Source of the DNA: Chryseobacterium lathyri
GTDB taxonomy: Bacteria; Bacteroidota; Bacteroidia; Flavobacteriales; Weeksellaceae
Direction of reading: 5' to 3'
Assembly (NCBI RefSeq): GCF_030812195.1
Contig: NZ_JAUSSF010000001.1
Coordinates: 1,674,001-1,738,000 of the forward strand
Length of the DNA stretch: 64,000 nt
The notes beneath the pieces were generated by a model. It searched no databases. It saw only the letters and a program-made list of their open reading frames with translations, and was not told the DNA's origin. Numbering within the stretch: the first letter of the stretch is position 1; every line of letters starts with the position of its first letter. The translations under genes and the position numbers were made by a program. Shown piece after piece: positions 18,771-28,132 of this stretch.

Positions 18771-19700
18771 TTAGAAAATAGAATCTTCTGTCGCTGTTGT
18801 AAATTCTTCCAAGAATTTCATTCCTCTGTAAGAATTTCCTTTAGAATTTAATTTTGGACTCCATACAGAAACAATGTAATGTTTGGGCATTATAGCAACA
18901 ATTCCTCCGCCTACACCACTTTTTCCGGGTAAACCAACACGAAAGGCGAATTCTCCCGACTCGTCGTAAAACCCACATGTTTGCATAATAGCATTGATTC
19001 TCTTGGTTTGACTGTTTGACAAAATTTCCTGATCATCAAATAAGTTTTTTCCTTTATTGGCTAAAAAAGAGAAAGTCTTGCTCAATTCTAAGCAGGTCAT
19101 TTCTATTGAACAAATATGAACATATAATTCCAGTACTTCATCAGGGGAATGATGTATATTTCCTAAAGATTTTAAAAAATTCGTTAACGCAGCATTTCTG
19201 TAAGCGGTTGTAAACTCACTTTTTGCAATCTTATCTGAATATTGAATTACATTATTTCCGGATACTTTTCGTATATAATTTAAAAAATATTCTTTGGGAT
19301 TATCGCAAATACCAATTAATATATCACAAACAACTAATGCTCCGGAATTAATGAATGGATTTCTAGGAATTCCTTTGTCAGATTCCAATTGTAATAACGA
19401 ATTGAAAGGAGTCCCTGATGGTTCCACATCTACTCTTTCCCAAATTTTCTCTCCAATTTCCCCATACACCAAAGCTAAAAGTAAAACTTTTGAAATACTT
19501 TGGATGGAGAATTTTTCTTGATAATCTCCAAATCCAAACTGAAGCTGATCCGTTAACAATATTGAAACTCCAAACTTTTCACCATCTATTTTTGATAATT
19601 CGGGAATATAGCTGGCTGTTTCTCCTACGTTTTCTTCATGAATAACTTTTTGGTAAATCTGATTAATTATTTCAAAATATTCTTTTTCTCTGGAAAGCAT
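18771..19700 (-). CDS. glsA: glutaminase
   Basis: Hydrolyses L-glutamine to glutamate and ammonia in the cytosol; serine-dependent beta-lactamase-like fold. Length of 309 aa is normal. Seen are the catalytic S68-x-x-K71 in SIQSISKV, the NPFINSGALVV block, and the C-terminal GLPGKSGVGGGIVAIMP and SPKLNSKGNSYRG motifs. It is a single gene, converging with the broken serine hydrolase. No regulatory signal is evident. Confident. Confidence 0.95.
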   Translation of the reverse strand: MLSREKEYFEIINQIYQKVIHEENVGETASYIPELSKIDGEKFGVSILLTDQLQFGFGDYQEKFSIQSISKVLLLALVYGEIGEKIWERVDVEPSGTPFNSLLQLESDKGIPRNPFINSGALVVCDILIGICDNPKEYFLNYIRKVSGNNVIQYSDKIAKSEFTTAYRNAALTNFLKSLGNIHHSPDEVLELYVHICSIEMTCLELSKTFSFLANKGKNLFDDQEILSNSQTKRINAIMQTCGFYDESGEFAFRVGLPGKSGVGGGIVAIMPKHYIVSVWSPKLNSKGNSYRGMKFLEEFTTATEDSIF

Positions 19701-19929
19701 AGCATTATCTCTATATTATTATGGACTGAATTTATTTTACCTGTGGGCGACAAAGTTAAGAGACTTTTCAAATATAGTAGCCGTACTGTCCTAAATAAAT
19801 TTTAGAGCATAAGAAATCAATCTTCGTTTTCAAATAAGGAATATTTGCGTAATTTTTTAAGAAGTAATCTGCATTCGATAAAAAAGAGCAGTGCATCTGC
19901 TGCAAAACGTATGTTGATGATAATTCCTT

Positions 19930-20871
19930 CTACTTGCTCTTTAAGGAAGTCAGACAGTTTTTGTATGTATACATTAAAGCCTCTGCTACACTTTTGGGAT
20001 CTTGTTGGTGTATTCCATGGCTGTAGCGCGGTAACAAGATAAGCCGGCTATTGCTATTATTTTTTATCATCTCTGCATAATGGTTTATTCTTAATTCATC
20101 CAACTCCTTCCACCACGGAATTAAATTGATCCCTAATTTCAGATTTCCGTTCATTTCTGTTTCATAATGTTCAATATGCTTGTTGTATGAAATCATTACG
20201 GTTACAGGAATGTCCTTAAGAGGTGATAAGGATTTGTAATTTTTAAAGAATTCCGGTGAACTTTCGTTCAGCTCTCTCTTTGCCTCATTTCGAAAACCAT
20301 CTGATGTTGAGGTATCATTTATAATATTTTTAAGGTTTATTACAAATAATTCCCTATAGCCTGTAGAGCTTGATGTATTAATTTTCACTTTATTGTCTTC
20401 GTCTTCTGTAAGCATAAAATCTGTCGGATCTATGAAAAATAGACCGCAAATTTCATTTGGATACATTGAGGCGTACAAGCGTATAAAAGGTCCGCCTATA
20501 GAGTGTCCCACTAACAGATAAGGCGGATTTATTTTTAAAGCTACTAACATATCGTGAAGTCTTTTGATAACATCTTCATCTTTTTTTATGGAAGTATCAA
20601 TTTCTGACTCTCCAATTCCATTTCGGTCATAAACTATCCCTGCAAAACTTTTCTGAATGAAAGGAAACAAACTTTCATAGCTTCCACCTCCTGAACCGAG
20701 ACCACTTTCAAAGATTACTATTGGTTCATTAGCTTTTCTTTCATCAAGTCCAAAAATTTTATATGCCATTTGCTTATCGTTAATCGATACAAATTTTCTT
20801 TCAGAAGTCTGCGAGAAAACTAATGTTATTGAAAAAAAGTTAATAAATAGAGATATTATTATGGATTTCAT
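19930..20871 (-). CDS. secreted alpha/beta hydrolase
   Basis: A 313-aa alpha/beta-hydrolase-fold protein with a signal peptide (MKSIIISLFINFFSITLVFS). Seen are the oxyanion region VIFESGLGSGGGSYESL, strand 4 IVYDRNGIGESE, nucleophile elbow LVGHSIGGPFIRLYA (Ser nucleophile) and a C-terminal RYSHGIHQQDP with the catalytic His. Esterase or lipase-like activity is likely; substrate unknown. I start at ATG 20871 because the longer frame from 20934 adds residues before the signal peptide. Confidence 0.85.
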   Translation of the reverse strand: MKSIIISLFINFFSITLVFSQTSERKFVSINDKQMAYKIFGLDERKANEPIVIFESGLGSGGGSYESLFPFIQKSFAGIVYDRNGIGESEIDTSIKKDEDVIKRLHDMLVALKINPPYLLVGHSIGGPFIRLYASMYPNEICGLFFIDPTDFMLTEDEDNKVKINTSSSTGYRELFVINLKNIINDTSTSDGFRNEAKRELNESSPEFFKNYKSLSPLKDIPVTVMISYNKHIEHYETEMNGNLKLGINLIPWWKELDELRINHYAEMIKNNSNSRLILLPRYSHGIHQQDPKSVAEALMYTYKNCLTSLKSK

Positions 20872-21266
20872 CTTTTTTGATTTGGTATAAATGTCAGGTC
20901 TTAAAATTACCATTAACTCAAAAAACACATACAATGTGCATTCTGAATATTTTAAACAATATTAGTGAATTTCTAGGTGACGATATACTTTAATGTACGA
21001 TTTACTTTAGTAGTCCTTTTAGGCAAAAAAGAGATTTAATAAGATCCTGAACCAATTTTATAAACATCAATTGTTCGTAGATTAAAATATATTAATTTCA
21101 AATCACTTACATATGACTCCAGCACGAGGTAGAATCAGAAACCCAGACCCCTGCTGTTTTTAACTGATAATTCTCTGCAACATGGCATCAGTAAGATGAA
21201 TTGGGAGTTTGTAATTCTCTTGTGATCCAAATCTTTTTGCAGAACGGCGGACATTGATTATCTACC
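20872..21266. other. intergenic, no gene seen
   Basis: About 395 bp with no credible frame, terminator or promoter; AT-rich first half, more mixed after 21110. Confidence 0.5.
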
Positions 21267-21992
21267 TTATAAATCTCCCAGATAGGTCCAGATAACTTCC
21301 TGCTCTTTAATTCTGTGGGTAGTGTTGCATATATTACTTCCCCCTAATCCCCAACCAAAAGCAGAACTAGATTGTCCTTTTTGTAAATATATAACCCCAG
21401 AGGTCGTTGTTATTCTATCCTGGTATCCTGTAGCTCCCCTAAAATCATAGCTAAAAAAACTAGAAGGGGTAGCTAACAAAGGTCCAAATTCCAATTGAAA
21501 ATACTGAACAATACGTGCTGTAAATTTATAATATCCAGCTTTATCCGCTGTAATTATTCCAGATACTCCCATATTGGGATCCCTCGTATCAAGATTAAAA
21601 TTATCTGTTGCTAATCCCGTACAGGATGTGCTCGTCGTTTTCCGCCCTCTTGAATATAGAACAGGTAGATTGATGGTATTAGCAGCCAGTTTATAATCCA
21701 TCAATGCTTGCCACAAGATCCCATCATATAAATAAATTAAATCCTTATATACCCTGCCTGCCCCGGTACCAGAGTCTGAAAGATTATACACCAACAACCC
21801 CTTCACTGGATTTGCCACTGTAGTAATATCCGCAGTCGAGGTAAGCGATATTCTAGGAAGCAACAATGCTTTGTCGGGTGATGATAATTCCAATATTGAA
21901 GACGGATCAGGTGTAGCAGTTCCTATTCCCATTTGCCCATCAATTGTTGTGGTAATAAAACCTATTAGTAAACAAAATATCTGTTTTTTCAT
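21267..21992 (-). CDS. secreted GIGT-repeat protein, third of three tandem paralogues
   Basis: A 241-aa exported protein: signal peptide, then the N-terminal module GQMGIGTATPDPSSILEL, LLLPRISLTST and a TTVANPVKGLLVYN segment, then a YLYDGILWQAL stretch. The C-terminal half (GYYKFTARIVQ, GVIYLQKGQS, ending in an aromatic IWTYLGDL) has a beta-sandwich look reminiscent of C1q-like domains, an inference only. It contains a short S-T-S-C-T-G Cys and a later C-N-T segment likely to form a disulfide, shared with its neighbours. Last gene of a three-gene operon (16-bp gap). Confidence 0.75.
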   Translation of the reverse strand: MKKQIFCLLIGFITTTIDGQMGIGTATPDPSSILELSSPDKALLLPRISLTSTADITTVANPVKGLLVYNLSDSGTGAGRVYKDLIYLYDGILWQALMDYKLAANTINLPVLYSRGRKTTSTSCTGLATDNFNLDTRDPNMGVSGIITADKAGYYKFTARIVQYFQLEFGPLLATPSSFFSYDFRGATGYQDRITTTSGVIYLQKGQSSSAFGWGLGGSNICNTTHRIKEQEVIWTYLGDL

Positions 21993-22008
21993 TGTAATCT
22001 ATTATTAT

Positions 22009-22740
22009 CTATTCTCCTATATATTGCCAGGTAACTAATTGTGCTCCTATCAGGTCTTGTGCCACGCAGGTTCCTCCCAAATGCCATTGGAAAGGTTCTG
22101 AGAGGTCTCCCTGCTGCAGATAAACAGATCCTGTAAATACCGTAGTCTGCCAGGCTCTTACTGTTGCTGTGCCATCCCGGAATCCATAATTGAGCATTCC
22201 CGGAAGCAAAAATGGACTGTAAGCTGACTTAAGCATAAATTGCTTTATACTGACACTCCAGATGTAATACCCCTTTTTATGGGCCATTATCGAACCGTCG
22301 GCTTTGATCGTCGTCTTAATATTTGTAAGAGTTGTTAACTGAAAGTTACCCATAGTGGCATTTGTACAAGTCGTATTAGCGGTTTTCTTCCCTACTGCTA
22401 CCAGTTCAGGATATAAACTTCCCGAAGCTATTTCTCCCTCTTCCACCATTTCATCCCACGTGGCTCCATTGAATTTATACATCCGTCCTTCATATATTGC
22501 GTTTTCACCGGATCCTGCGTTTTGTGATGCCAAAACCAACATACCTATGGATGGGTTGGCAACCGTAGTTATATCTGTATTTGATGTCAAAGGTATTCTG
22601 GTCATTAAAAAACCTTTATTTACAGAAGTCATTTCTAGGATCGATGATTGTGCAGGGGTAGCAGTTCCTATACCAATCTGGCTTATTAGCCGCCCACTAG
22701 AAAGGAAAAAACATAGTGCTGAAAAATATATTTTTATCAT
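22009..22740 (-). CDS. secreted GIGT-repeat protein, second of three tandem paralogues
   Basis: 243 aa, same architecture as its neighbours: signal peptide ending LISQ, IGIGTATPAQSSILEM, LMTRIPLTSNTDITTVANP, the MYKFNGATWDEM segment, a TTCTNA cysteine, HKKGYYIWSVSIKQ, GSVYLQQGDLSEPF and a terminal VTWQYIGE. Divergence from the other two is high outside these blocks, so the duplications are not recent. Gaps of 16 and 18 bp to the flanking genes support one transcript. Function is not known; export and a beta-rich C-terminal head suggest surface binding or adhesion. Confidence 0.75.
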   Translation of the reverse strand: MIKIYFSALCFFLSSGRLISQIGIGTATPAQSSILEMTSVNKGFLMTRIPLTSNTDITTVANPSIGMLVLASQNAGSGENAIYEGRMYKFNGATWDEMVEEGEIASGSLYPELVAVGKKTANTTCTNATMGNFQLTTLTNIKTTIKADGSIMAHKKGYYIWSVSIKQFMLKSAYSPFLLPGMLNYGFRDGTATVRAWQTTVFTGSVYLQQGDLSEPFQWHLGGTCVAQDLIGAQLVTWQYIGE

Positions 22741-22758
22741 TTTTTTATCAAATTAAGT

Positions 22759-23511
22759 TTATATAGGATTTCCCAGATATTCCCAGATCACTTCCTGTTC
22801 CTGAATTCGGCCAGTTGTCCCACATGTATTTTGCCCCAAAAACCATTGAAAACCTGTGGTGGATTGTCCCTGTGTTAAATACACAGTTCCCAGTACGGAA
22901 ATTTTTTGAGTGGTAAGCCCTGCTCCCCTATATTTAAAAGCAAAAGTAACCAGGTCTTGGGCTTTGATGTACGGACCAATCTCAAAATCCTGCCCCGCCG
23001 CAGGCATAAGCTGCACTGCTCTTACAGAAAACATATAATATCCGGCCTGAGGAGCGGTAAAAGCCCCTGTTGCAGTTAGTAAAGCCGGATTACTTCTATA
23101 ATTTAAAGCAAACCAACCACCGGTAAGCCCGTTACAGGTATCTGTTGTTGAGGTCTTTCTTCCTACAGCAACAATCTTAGGCAACTCATTGGAGATAAAT
23201 TTCTCTCGTGTTGTAAGGGGTTTCCATTGGGTCCCGTCAAACTTATACAGCGTATCTTTCTGTATCGCTGTAATACCTGTTCCAAAATTTTGAGTGGCAT
23301 ACACAAGCAGGCCTTTTGCAGGATTGGGAACCGTTGTAATGTCTGATGTAGATGTTAGTGTGACCCTCGGCAACAGCAACCCTTTGTTGGAAGCATTTAA
23401 ATCCAGCAAGGCTGACGGATCAGGAGTAGCTGTACCAACTCCTATCTGACCCTGTACGGCAGTTCCTGTTATGAAAGCAAAGGCATAACAATAGTGCTTA
23501 ATTTTTTTCAT
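22759..23511 (-). CDS. secreted GIGT-repeat protein, first of three tandem paralogues
   Basis: 250 aa, first gene of the operon. Signal peptide MKKIKHYCYAFAFITGTAV then IGVGTATPDPSALLDL, LLLPRVTLTSTSDITT, GLLVYATQNFG, a DTLYKFDGTQWKPL segment, a TDTCNG cysteine, AGYYMFSVRAVQ, GTVYLTQGQST and a terminal VIWEYLGNPI. No C-terminal sorting domain is evident. No exact TAnnTTTG box lies upstream; a GTAGAA half-site at 23616-23621 resembles half of the inverted repeat in front of the nearby sensor kinase, a weak hint of control by that system. Confidence 0.75.
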   Translation of the reverse strand: MKKIKHYCYAFAFITGTAVQGQIGVGTATPDPSALLDLNASNKGLLLPRVTLTSTSDITTVPNPAKGLLVYATQNFGTGITAIQKDTLYKFDGTQWKPLTTREKFISNELPKIVAVGRKTSTTDTCNGLTGGWFALNYRSNPALLTATGAFTAPQAGYYMFSVRAVQLMPAAGQDFEIGPYIKAQDLVTFAFKYRGAGLTTQKISVLGTVYLTQGQSTTGFQWFLGQNTCGTTGRIQEQEVIWEYLGNPI

Positions 23512-23819
23512 CGTTCATGGGATTAGTTAATACTTTTATCATTACTTCGTTTTAGTGTCTAATATTTATTTCTTAATTATATGCTCTTACATCATAGTAA
23601 ATTCCCTCTCCATCAGTAGAAAGTACTCCATCTTAAAGTTGTAAAGATTTGTTTTTTTAGGGGCTTTGTGCTGTAAAGATTACAATTTTTATATCGTAAA
23701 GGTATCTGATTTATACAGCGTACTGAAATATAACACATACAGCTTGTTCTGCTTATTTATAGAACTAAATCTACAAACTGGCAGAACTTTACGTCACCGA
23801 GCGCAGGCTGGAAAAGCAA

Positions 23820-23845
23820 AAATCTATAATATAAATTATAGATTT
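23820..23845. terminator. AT-rich hairpin after the response regulator operon
   Basis: Perfect 11-bp stem AAATCTATAAT / ATTATAGATTT with a 4-nt loop and T-rich flanks, 58 nt beyond the regulator stop codon. The rest of 23512-23902 shows no gene. Confidence 0.55.
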
Positions 23846-23902
23846 TATTTTGGGAGATCATAAGGATTTTAAATTGTTGTGAAAATAACAAATAGGCTAC
23901 AT

Positions 23903-24517
23903 CTAATGTAAATTTTTATATAATTCTATTAGCTCTGCAATATTATTGATTTTTAGTTTTTGAAAAATTCTTTTTTTAAAAGTGCTTATTGTGTTTATTC
24001 GCAGGCTTAAATGGTTCGAAATTTCTAAATTTCCATTTCCCTTAGCTAGCAGTTCAAATACCTGATATTCGCGGGAGGAAAGTTCTTTTCTATTACTTCC
24101 CTCATCAAAATTCTTTATTATGAAAGGAATCAGCTCAGGCGGGTAGAAATATCCGGTTTCTAAAATAATTTTTATAGAATTTTTTATCTCATCTTCTGTT
24201 CCCGACTTATTTAGGTAACCTTCCGCTCCTTTGCGAATATACTGTATCGCAATGTTTTGATCGTAAGCAGAAAATATTAAAATCTTAAGATCGTTCTGAA
24301 TATTTTTTAGCTCAGAAATCATTTCCGTATATTTTGTTCCTGGCATACCAATATCTAAAACCAGAAGATCATAATGATTAGTTTTGAGAAATTCTTTCAC
24401 CTTTCCATAGTTTTCGGCTGAATCTATTGTAAGTTTCGGATATGCCGACCTTAAAATTAAGGCTGTTCCGGCCCTTACTACAGAGTGGTCATCAGCTATT
24501 AAAATTCGTTTTTCCAT
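23903..24517 (-). CDS. LuxR/NarL-type response regulator
   Basis: A 204-aa two-component regulator: receiver domain (residues 1-120) with acidic pocket D9-D10, phosphoacceptor D55 in LVLDIGMPG and K103 in YLNKSG, then a C-terminal LuxR helix-turn-helix (LSSREYQVFELLAKGNGN, ISNHLSLRINTISTFKKRI). It overlaps the 3' end of the sensor kinase gene by 26 bp, so the two are translationally coupled. Targets are unknown; the adjacent secreted-protein operon is the obvious candidate. Confidence 0.92.
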   Translation of the reverse strand: MEKRILIADDHSVVRAGTALILRSAYPKLTIDSAENYGKVKEFLKTNHYDLLVLDIGMPGTKYTEMISELKNIQNDLKILIFSAYDQNIAIQYIRKGAEGYLNKSGTEDEIKNSIKIILETGYFYPPELIPFIIKNFDEGSNRKELSSREYQVFELLAKGNGNLEISNHLSLRINTISTFKKRIFQKLKINNIAELIELYKNLH

Positions 24518-27506
24518 TCATTTTGTTTTTGTAGATATTTACTTCAACAGTAGTTCCACCAGGATAATTTTCATAAAATGATATATCTGCATACATTTTT
24601 TTTACAAGATAAATAACCATATGCAGACCAAGACCGTAATTTCTAAATTTTATAATATCATCATTCATTGACATTTGGTACAATCCGTTATAATACGTCA
24701 ACTGCTCCTGCGACATCCCTTTGCCGGTATCCGCTATTTTCAGAGTGATTTTCTCTTGATTGTCTTCAACAATAATATTAATTATGCCCTCAGATGTATT
24801 TTTCACAGCATTATCAACCAGATTATGGACAATACATGATAAAATACTTTTGTTAAACTGACAATAAATGCTGCTCTTTTCAATAATTTCAATTCTACTA
24901 TTCTGTGACTTACTAATTTCGTTAAATAATTTTTGTTTGGTAATCAATATCTCATTAATAGGATATTCATCTTTTTCGTATACATCGTAAGTTCCAAATA
25001 AGTCACTGTATTCTTTAAGATGAATCGTAAAGTTATATAGCTCCTCTGAAGATTGATGAATGCTATCGAAATATTCTTTCTGAAGATCAACTTCATGAAC
25101 ATCAATTAATTTTTGTGACATCATAGCAATAAACTTCACAGGAGTACTAATATCATGGCTGATAGCTTCTATCAGCTTTTTTTGATATTCCGATTCTTTC
25201 TGCATATCATTCTTTACGGCTTCAAGGTGTTGTGCACTTTCTTTAAGTGCTATTTTAATACTGGAAACCCTTTTTTTCAACAACCTGTTTCTTATCTGTA
25301 AAAATTTAGTTCTTGTGTAGATGATAGCTATAAATATGAATAATAGTAAAATGGTCACTATTAATTTAAAAGCTGTAGTTTGGTAAAAAAGTGGTTTGAT
25401 TTTAATTTTTACGGTTCTGTATTCATAACTGCCATCCGGAGAGATCTGAACTCTTAATTGTAGAATATAATTTCCATGATTTAGATTGCTTATTGTATAT
25501 TTTCTTTCATTTTTAATTTCAATTTGATGCCAATCAACATTCTGCCCTTCTATCTTTGCTTCGACTCTTAAGTTATAGGAATTTGAATAGTAAGGAATAT
25601 CAATAAAAATATCTGCATGCTTATAATTATTCTCCAAAATAAGATCCTTTGAAAAATAAGTAATATCTGAATCATTAATTCTCACTCTTTCAACATATAT
25701 TCTTTTCTTATCGGGATAATACGCTTTGATATTTTCCGAATCGAAAAATACAAACCCTTCCATTGACGGAAATACAAATTCGCCATTTTTCAAGGAATAA
25801 GCCTCAGGCATAGAGCCTCCGTTAAATTCAGCGGTTAATAAGCCGTCATTTTTTGTAAAACGATAATAAAACACAGGGGTTTTATTGTTTTCAGAATATT
25901 TTAAAAGCTGCTTTTTAGCAACCCTGAACAACCCATTATTGGAAGATATCCAGTAATATCCATGTGAATCCCCCAGAATGTAGTGTGCAGAATTTAAATA
26001 TAAATTCTGGTCTAAAGGCATTTTGAAAAGTTTCTTATCTCGAAACAAAAAGAAACCATCTTTGTTGGTGGTTATCCATATCTGTCCGTCTGAGGTTTTG
26101 ATAATATTTTTTACATTTATCCCTTTAGCTACTTGGGCAGTAATTTTCTTTTTTAGTCCTACTAAATACAAACCATCACTGCATCCAATTAATAATTCAT
26201 CGTTGTTATATTGTAGAAATGAATTCACCAATCCAGTAAACTTAAACGTAGCATTTATAGTCTTTAGCTCTTGGTTTTCAAACAAATGTAAGTAGGAATT
26301 GGTAAGGTCTGTTGTAGAAACAGCAAACTGGTTTTCACTTTTAAAAAAACCGTGTAAACCCGGAAAATGAATCGTATGGCTGGTAGTATATTGAGAGGAT
26401 TTATATCTTTTAACGACAGAATCATCATTTTTGTACAAAATATTGCCTGAATTATCATAAAACATAAAATGTTTGTCATTAATACCGAAGTGATGATTCT
26501 TTACAAGCCCATATTTATTAACTTCATATCCATAGGGATCTATAATTGTATTTTTATTAAATGGTAAAGAAGAACTGCTTACTTCATCCACAAAATGAAT
26601 TTTTTTCTGTGCTGTGAAAAACTGAGTTAGTTGAACGATGTTTAAACCTTTGGTTACACTTCCCAGATATAATCTTTTAAAATCCTTATCATATAATATG
26701 GAATTAAAAAACTGGTTTCCAAAATTCTTATAGGTTATCAAAAATTTCAGTTGTAAATCATCATTTTTGTAGCCATTAAGCAGATAGATGTTATTCTTAT
26801 TTATGATAAAAGTCTGGCCGGTAATCTGCTGCCAGTATATTTTCGTTTCAGGATCATTAAAGAGGGCAGCCTTCGTAAGAACCGTTGGTTTTCCTTTATA
26901 AATTCGATAAGTTTTCCTGTTTTTCGGATCGGTTAGAAAAAGAGCTTCTTTATAAAGAAACATAGTAGATAAATCGACAGCAGCGATTGGAACTTTTGTC
27001 TGCCCGTTTTTTTCATCCGTATATATAATTCTGTTATTATAAAAACTATATCTTCCAGAGATCGTCTTTATATAATATTTAGTATTGGAACTGTATTTTG
27101 TTTCCGGAGAATTTTTTGATATTCTTTTTAAAAAATTAAACTTCTCTTTAGTAAATGTTTTTGAGAAAGTATTTTTTGTAATAGACTGAATTTTTCTTTT
27201 TCTTATAAGAATTTTATTCTCATCATTATTGTTATAAATTATAATACTATCATTCAAGACATTTCCATAAAAATTTTCAAAATGTAAGTTGGTAACCTCT
27301 AATTTATTATATATTGTAAATACTGAGCCATCATATCCCACTATTCCATTGTCTGTAGAAAGCCATATAAAACCATATTTATCCTTGGCAATAGCTTTAA
27401 CACTATTCTGTGGAAGACCATTTTCTGTATTATACCATGAAGAAACATGCTGACTATATAATTGCTGATAGTAAAACAATAAAATAATCAATATAGATAC
27501 TCTCAT
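24492..27506 (-). CDS. two-component sensor histidine kinase with propeller sensor domain
   Basis: 1004 aa. A signal peptide is followed by a large periplasmic region of two-component propeller repeats (first WYNTENGLPQNSVKAI, GFIWLSTDNGI; later IWITTNKDGFFLF, YYWISSNNGLFRV) and a Y_Y_Y-like beta domain near 640-700. One membrane helix lies at about 712-735, then a coiled linker, a HisKA segment with H784 in SHDISTPVK, and a HATPase domain with NLVDNAVKNT, ADTGKGMS and GLGLHMV. It resembles the sensor half of Bacteroidetes hybrid systems, but with a separate regulator. The ligand is unknown. The promoter is at 27526-27551. Confidence 0.92.
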   Translation of the reverse strand: MRVSILIILLFYYQQLYSQHVSSWYNTENGLPQNSVKAIAKDKYGFIWLSTDNGIVGYDGSVFTIYNKLEVTNLHFENFYGNVLNDSIIIYNNNDENKILIRKRKIQSITKNTFSKTFTKEKFNFLKRISKNSPETKYSSNTKYYIKTISGRYSFYNNRIIYTDEKNGQTKVPIAAVDLSTMFLYKEALFLTDPKNRKTYRIYKGKPTVLTKAALFNDPETKIYWQQITGQTFIINKNNIYLLNGYKNDDLQLKFLITYKNFGNQFFNSILYDKDFKRLYLGSVTKGLNIVQLTQFFTAQKKIHFVDEVSSSSLPFNKNTIIDPYGYEVNKYGLVKNHHFGINDKHFMFYDNSGNILYKNDDSVVKRYKSSQYTTSHTIHFPGLHGFFKSENQFAVSTTDLTNSYLHLFENQELKTINATFKFTGLVNSFLQYNNDELLIGCSDGLYLVGLKKKITAQVAKGINVKNIIKTSDGQIWITTNKDGFFLFRDKKLFKMPLDQNLYLNSAHYILGDSHGYYWISSNNGLFRVAKKQLLKYSENNKTPVFYYRFTKNDGLLTAEFNGGSMPEAYSLKNGEFVFPSMEGFVFFDSENIKAYYPDKKRIYVERVRINDSDITYFSKDLILENNYKHADIFIDIPYYSNSYNLRVEAKIEGQNVDWHQIEIKNERKYTISNLNHGNYILQLRVQISPDGSYEYRTVKIKIKPLFYQTTAFKLIVTILLLFIFIAIIYTRTKFLQIRNRLLKKRVSSIKIALKESAQHLEAVKNDMQKESEYQKKLIEAISHDISTPVKFIAMMSQKLIDVHEVDLQKEYFDSIHQSSEELYNFTIHLKEYSDLFGTYDVYEKDEYPINEILITKQKLFNEISKSQNSRIEIIEKSSIYCQFNKSILSCIVHNLVDNAVKNTSEGIINIIVEDNQEKITLKIADTGKGMSQEQLTYYNGLYQMSMNDDIIKFRNYGLGLHMVIYLVKKMYADISFYENYPGGTTVEVNIYKNKMNGKTNFNS

Positions 27507-27525
27507 AGTACAATTAGTAGTTCTG

Positions 27526-27551
27526 CAAAATTAGTGTATTATATAGTACAA
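27526..27551 (-). promoter_or_regulatory. promoter of the sensor kinase-regulator operon
   Basis: Minus-strand TAATTTTG at 27526-27533 is an exact -7 box; the nearest TTG (27549-27551) is only 15 nt away, shorter than usual, which fits a promoter needing an activator. Confidence 0.6.
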
Positions 27552-27554
27552 TTT

Positions 27555-27572
27555 TGTAGAATATGTTCTACA
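27555..27572. promoter_or_regulatory. inverted-repeat operator candidate
   Basis: Perfect TGTAGAA-TATG-TTCTACA between the divergent kinase operon and the HTH gene pair. Its centre is about 44 nt upstream of the predicted kinase transcript start, the classical place for an activator. Confidence 0.5.
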
Positions 27573-27689
27573 TACAATAAGAGAAATTCACAAGATAAAT
27601 TTTCAGGAAAGTTCTTCACAAAAAATATCTTTGTTAACTGGTTCATGGCAAATTCACCAATGAAAGTAATAATTAATTTACCAGAATTT

Positions 27690-28127
27690 ATGGAGACAAC
27701 AACAAATAACTTCAAGCAACTTAACATTGGTATATTAGTCCAACAAAAAGTAAAAGAAACAAACGTAGAAATATCTCGGATATGCAATTTTCTGAAATGT
27801 ACACAAGAAGAGGTAGAAAATATGTATCTCAGCAAATCCTTAGATTCGGAAGTTCTCCTGAGATGGTCAAAGCTCTTAAAATATGACTTCTTTAGGGTTT
27901 ACTCCCAACATTTAATTTTATATTCTCCTTCCAAATCTTTAAATAAAGTAATAGAAAATAAAAAAACGGCAATGCCTCAGTTTAGAAAAAACATTTACAC
28001 AAAAGAAATAATTGACTTCATACTGGAAATGACTGAAAAGGGAGAGAAAACGAAACAGGAGATAATGGATGATTATGATATCCCAAAAGCTACCTTCTAT
28101 ACCTGGATCAAAAAATATAAAAGATAA
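27690..28127 (+). CDS. small helix-turn-helix protein (transposase-OrfA-like), first of a pair
   Basis: 145 aa from ATG 27690 (METTTNNFKQLNIG); other in-frame ATGs exist at 27660 and further up, so the start is uncertain. The N-terminal part resembles a helical bundle with NIGILVQQKVKE and a conserved LLRWSKLLKYDFFRVYSQHLI; the C-terminus (QFRKNIYTKEIIDFIL, KQEIMDDYDIPKATFYTWIKKY) is a Tc1/IS-type HTH. Such proteins are frequent and multicopy in Chryseobacterium. No catalytic transposase frame is present, so a regulatory role is equally possible. It is followed by a second HTH gene after 5 nt. Confidence 0.7.
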   Translation: METTTNNFKQLNIGILVQQKVKETNVEISRICNFLKCTQEEVENMYLSKSLDSEVLLRWSKLLKYDFFRVYSQHLILYSPSKSLNKVIENKKTAMPQFRKNIYTKEIIDFILEMTEKGEKTKQEIMDDYDIPKATFYTWIKKYKR

Positions 28128-28132
28128 ACCTT

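Noticed and set aside
21110..21180. A tRNA-like or attachment-site remnant
   Set aside because: A GC-richer patch without a foldable cloverleaf or matching direct repeat elsewhere in the window.
23666..23863. 65-codon frame in the gap before the response regulator end
   Set aside because: It runs into an AT-rich hairpin, with no conservation signals.
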